Below are positions 5,593 through 6,019 of a stretch of 6,019 nt of DNA, piece after piece. The stretch's first letter is position 1. Each line of letters starts with the position of its first letter. The notes below the pieces were generated by a model. It was not told where the DNA came from, made no database searches, and saw only the letters and a list, made by a program, of their open reading frames with translations. Where the stretch lies: positions 1 through 6,019 of the forward strand of contig VBPQ01000150.1 of NCBI GenBank assembly GCA_005877185.1, in the 5' to 3' direction. The DNA comes from Nitrososphaerota archaeon. Its GTDB lineage: Archaea > Thermoproteota > Nitrososphaeria > Nitrososphaerales > Gagatemarchaeaceae. Position numbers and translations under genes: made by a program.

Positions 5593-5601
5593 GCGTTGGC
5601 C

Positions 5602-6019
5602 TCAGAATCCTGTCGAAAATGGTTCCGACGGTTTCAGGACCTCCCGCAGCAGGGTGGTCGCGTACTCTCCCCTCGCGAGTGTGAAAGAGAGGGTGGCGTT
5701 CATGCCTGACAGCTGGTAGCTCAGACCCCTACCGGTCAGCGGTGCTCTCCTGAACCCTCCCTCCGCGCTTATCTCCTGCGCATCCTTCACGTAGAATTCT
5801 CGCGGGGTGACCCCATCTTCCTCGAGAACCTCCATCACGGCCCGGTCGAACCTCGATCCATAGTCGCGGTACGAATACCCCACGAGCTGGATGAGAGGGA
5901 GGGCGCCCTCGATGGGCTCTTCCCTCGCCCCGCGCACCCCCCCTACCGTGAGACCGTCTGGGGCCAACTGACACCAGTTGTCTCCGGCGACAGCGGTCGA
6001 GATGTCGAGAGAGCCGAGA
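5602..6019 (-). CDS. truD: tRNA pseudouridine synthase TruD, C-terminal part (5' end beyond right edge)
   Basis: C-terminal 138 residues of a TruD-family pseudouridine synthase; the family makes pseudouridine in tRNA (position 13 in E. coli). The frame is open to the window edge (last full codon at 6018-6016) and ends in TGA at 5604-5602. Recognisable segments are ALPLIQLVGYSYRDY with following helix FDRAVMEVLEEDGVTPREF, the GGFRRAPL strand, and the closing RGEYATTLLREVLKP, which matches the family's typical GxYATxLLRE ending. The catalytic Asp and the N-terminal half lie outside the window, so catalytic competence cannot be judged here. TTG 5967 is not taken as a start because the frame continues upstream with a plausible protein (GDNWCQLAPDGL). 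The short tail PSEPFSTGF follows the conserved end. The FNR gene lies downstream on the same strand. Confidence 0.87.
   Translation of the reverse strand, partial: LGSLDISTAVAGDNWCQLAPDGLTVGGVRGAREEPIEGALPLIQLVGYSYRDYGSRFDRAVMEVLEEDGVTPREFYVKDAQEISAEGGFRRAPLTGRGLSYQLSGMNATLSFTLARGEYATTLLREVLKPSEPFSTGF

Noticed and set aside
1..6019. Mobile element, CRISPR, defence or phage system
   Set aside because: No terminal inverted repeats, transposase or integrase motifs, spaced repeats or toxin/nuclease motifs are seen. All seven genes are recognisable housekeeping or redox families.

Overview
The window is a compact, GC-rich archaeal chromosome segment (GC-rich by eye, not counted). The archaeal assignment rests on ribosomal proteins S3Ae and L15e, which bacteria lack, on a YchF-type G protein with archaeal features, and on archaeal-style promoters (TATA-like boxes about 25-40 bp upstream of start codons). 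I cannot name the lineage with confidence. A GC-rich member of the Thermoproteota/Thaumarchaeota side or of the Thermoplasmata would both fit.

There are seven protein genes, nearly wall to wall, and no gap longer than about 60 bp. From left to right: the almost complete 3' part of the S3Ae gene (+, runs off the left edge); a YchF/Obg-type GTPase with a TGS domain (-, convergent with S3Ae, 4 bp apart); a CoA-disulfide-reductase/NADH-oxidase-like flavoprotein (+, divergent from ychF across a 56 bp promoter region); a short-form D-3-phosphoglycerate dehydrogenase (+, start overlapping the flavoprotein stop as ATGA); ribosomal protein L15e (+, 16 bp downstream by the TTG start); a thioredoxin-reductase-like ferredoxin/flavodoxin-NADP reductase (-, convergent with L15e, 1 bp apart); and the C-terminal part of tRNA pseudouridine synthase TruD (-, runs off the right edge). 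No rRNA, tRNA, CRISPR, insertion sequence, integrase or long repeat is visible.

Two themes alternate: translation (S3Ae, YchF, L15e, TruD) and nucleotide-dependent redox chemistry (flavoprotein, PGDH, FNR). The only tight coupling is flavoprotein-PGDH-L15e on the + strand. I find no sign of a new defence or mobile system; this is ordinary housekeeping DNA. The details most worth checking are the L15e start, where an ACG codon sits exactly where the expected Met codon and its Shine-Dalgarno spacing would place ATG, and the flavoprotein, which carries Ser where its relatives have the redox-active Cys and has a degenerate NAD(P)-binding loop.
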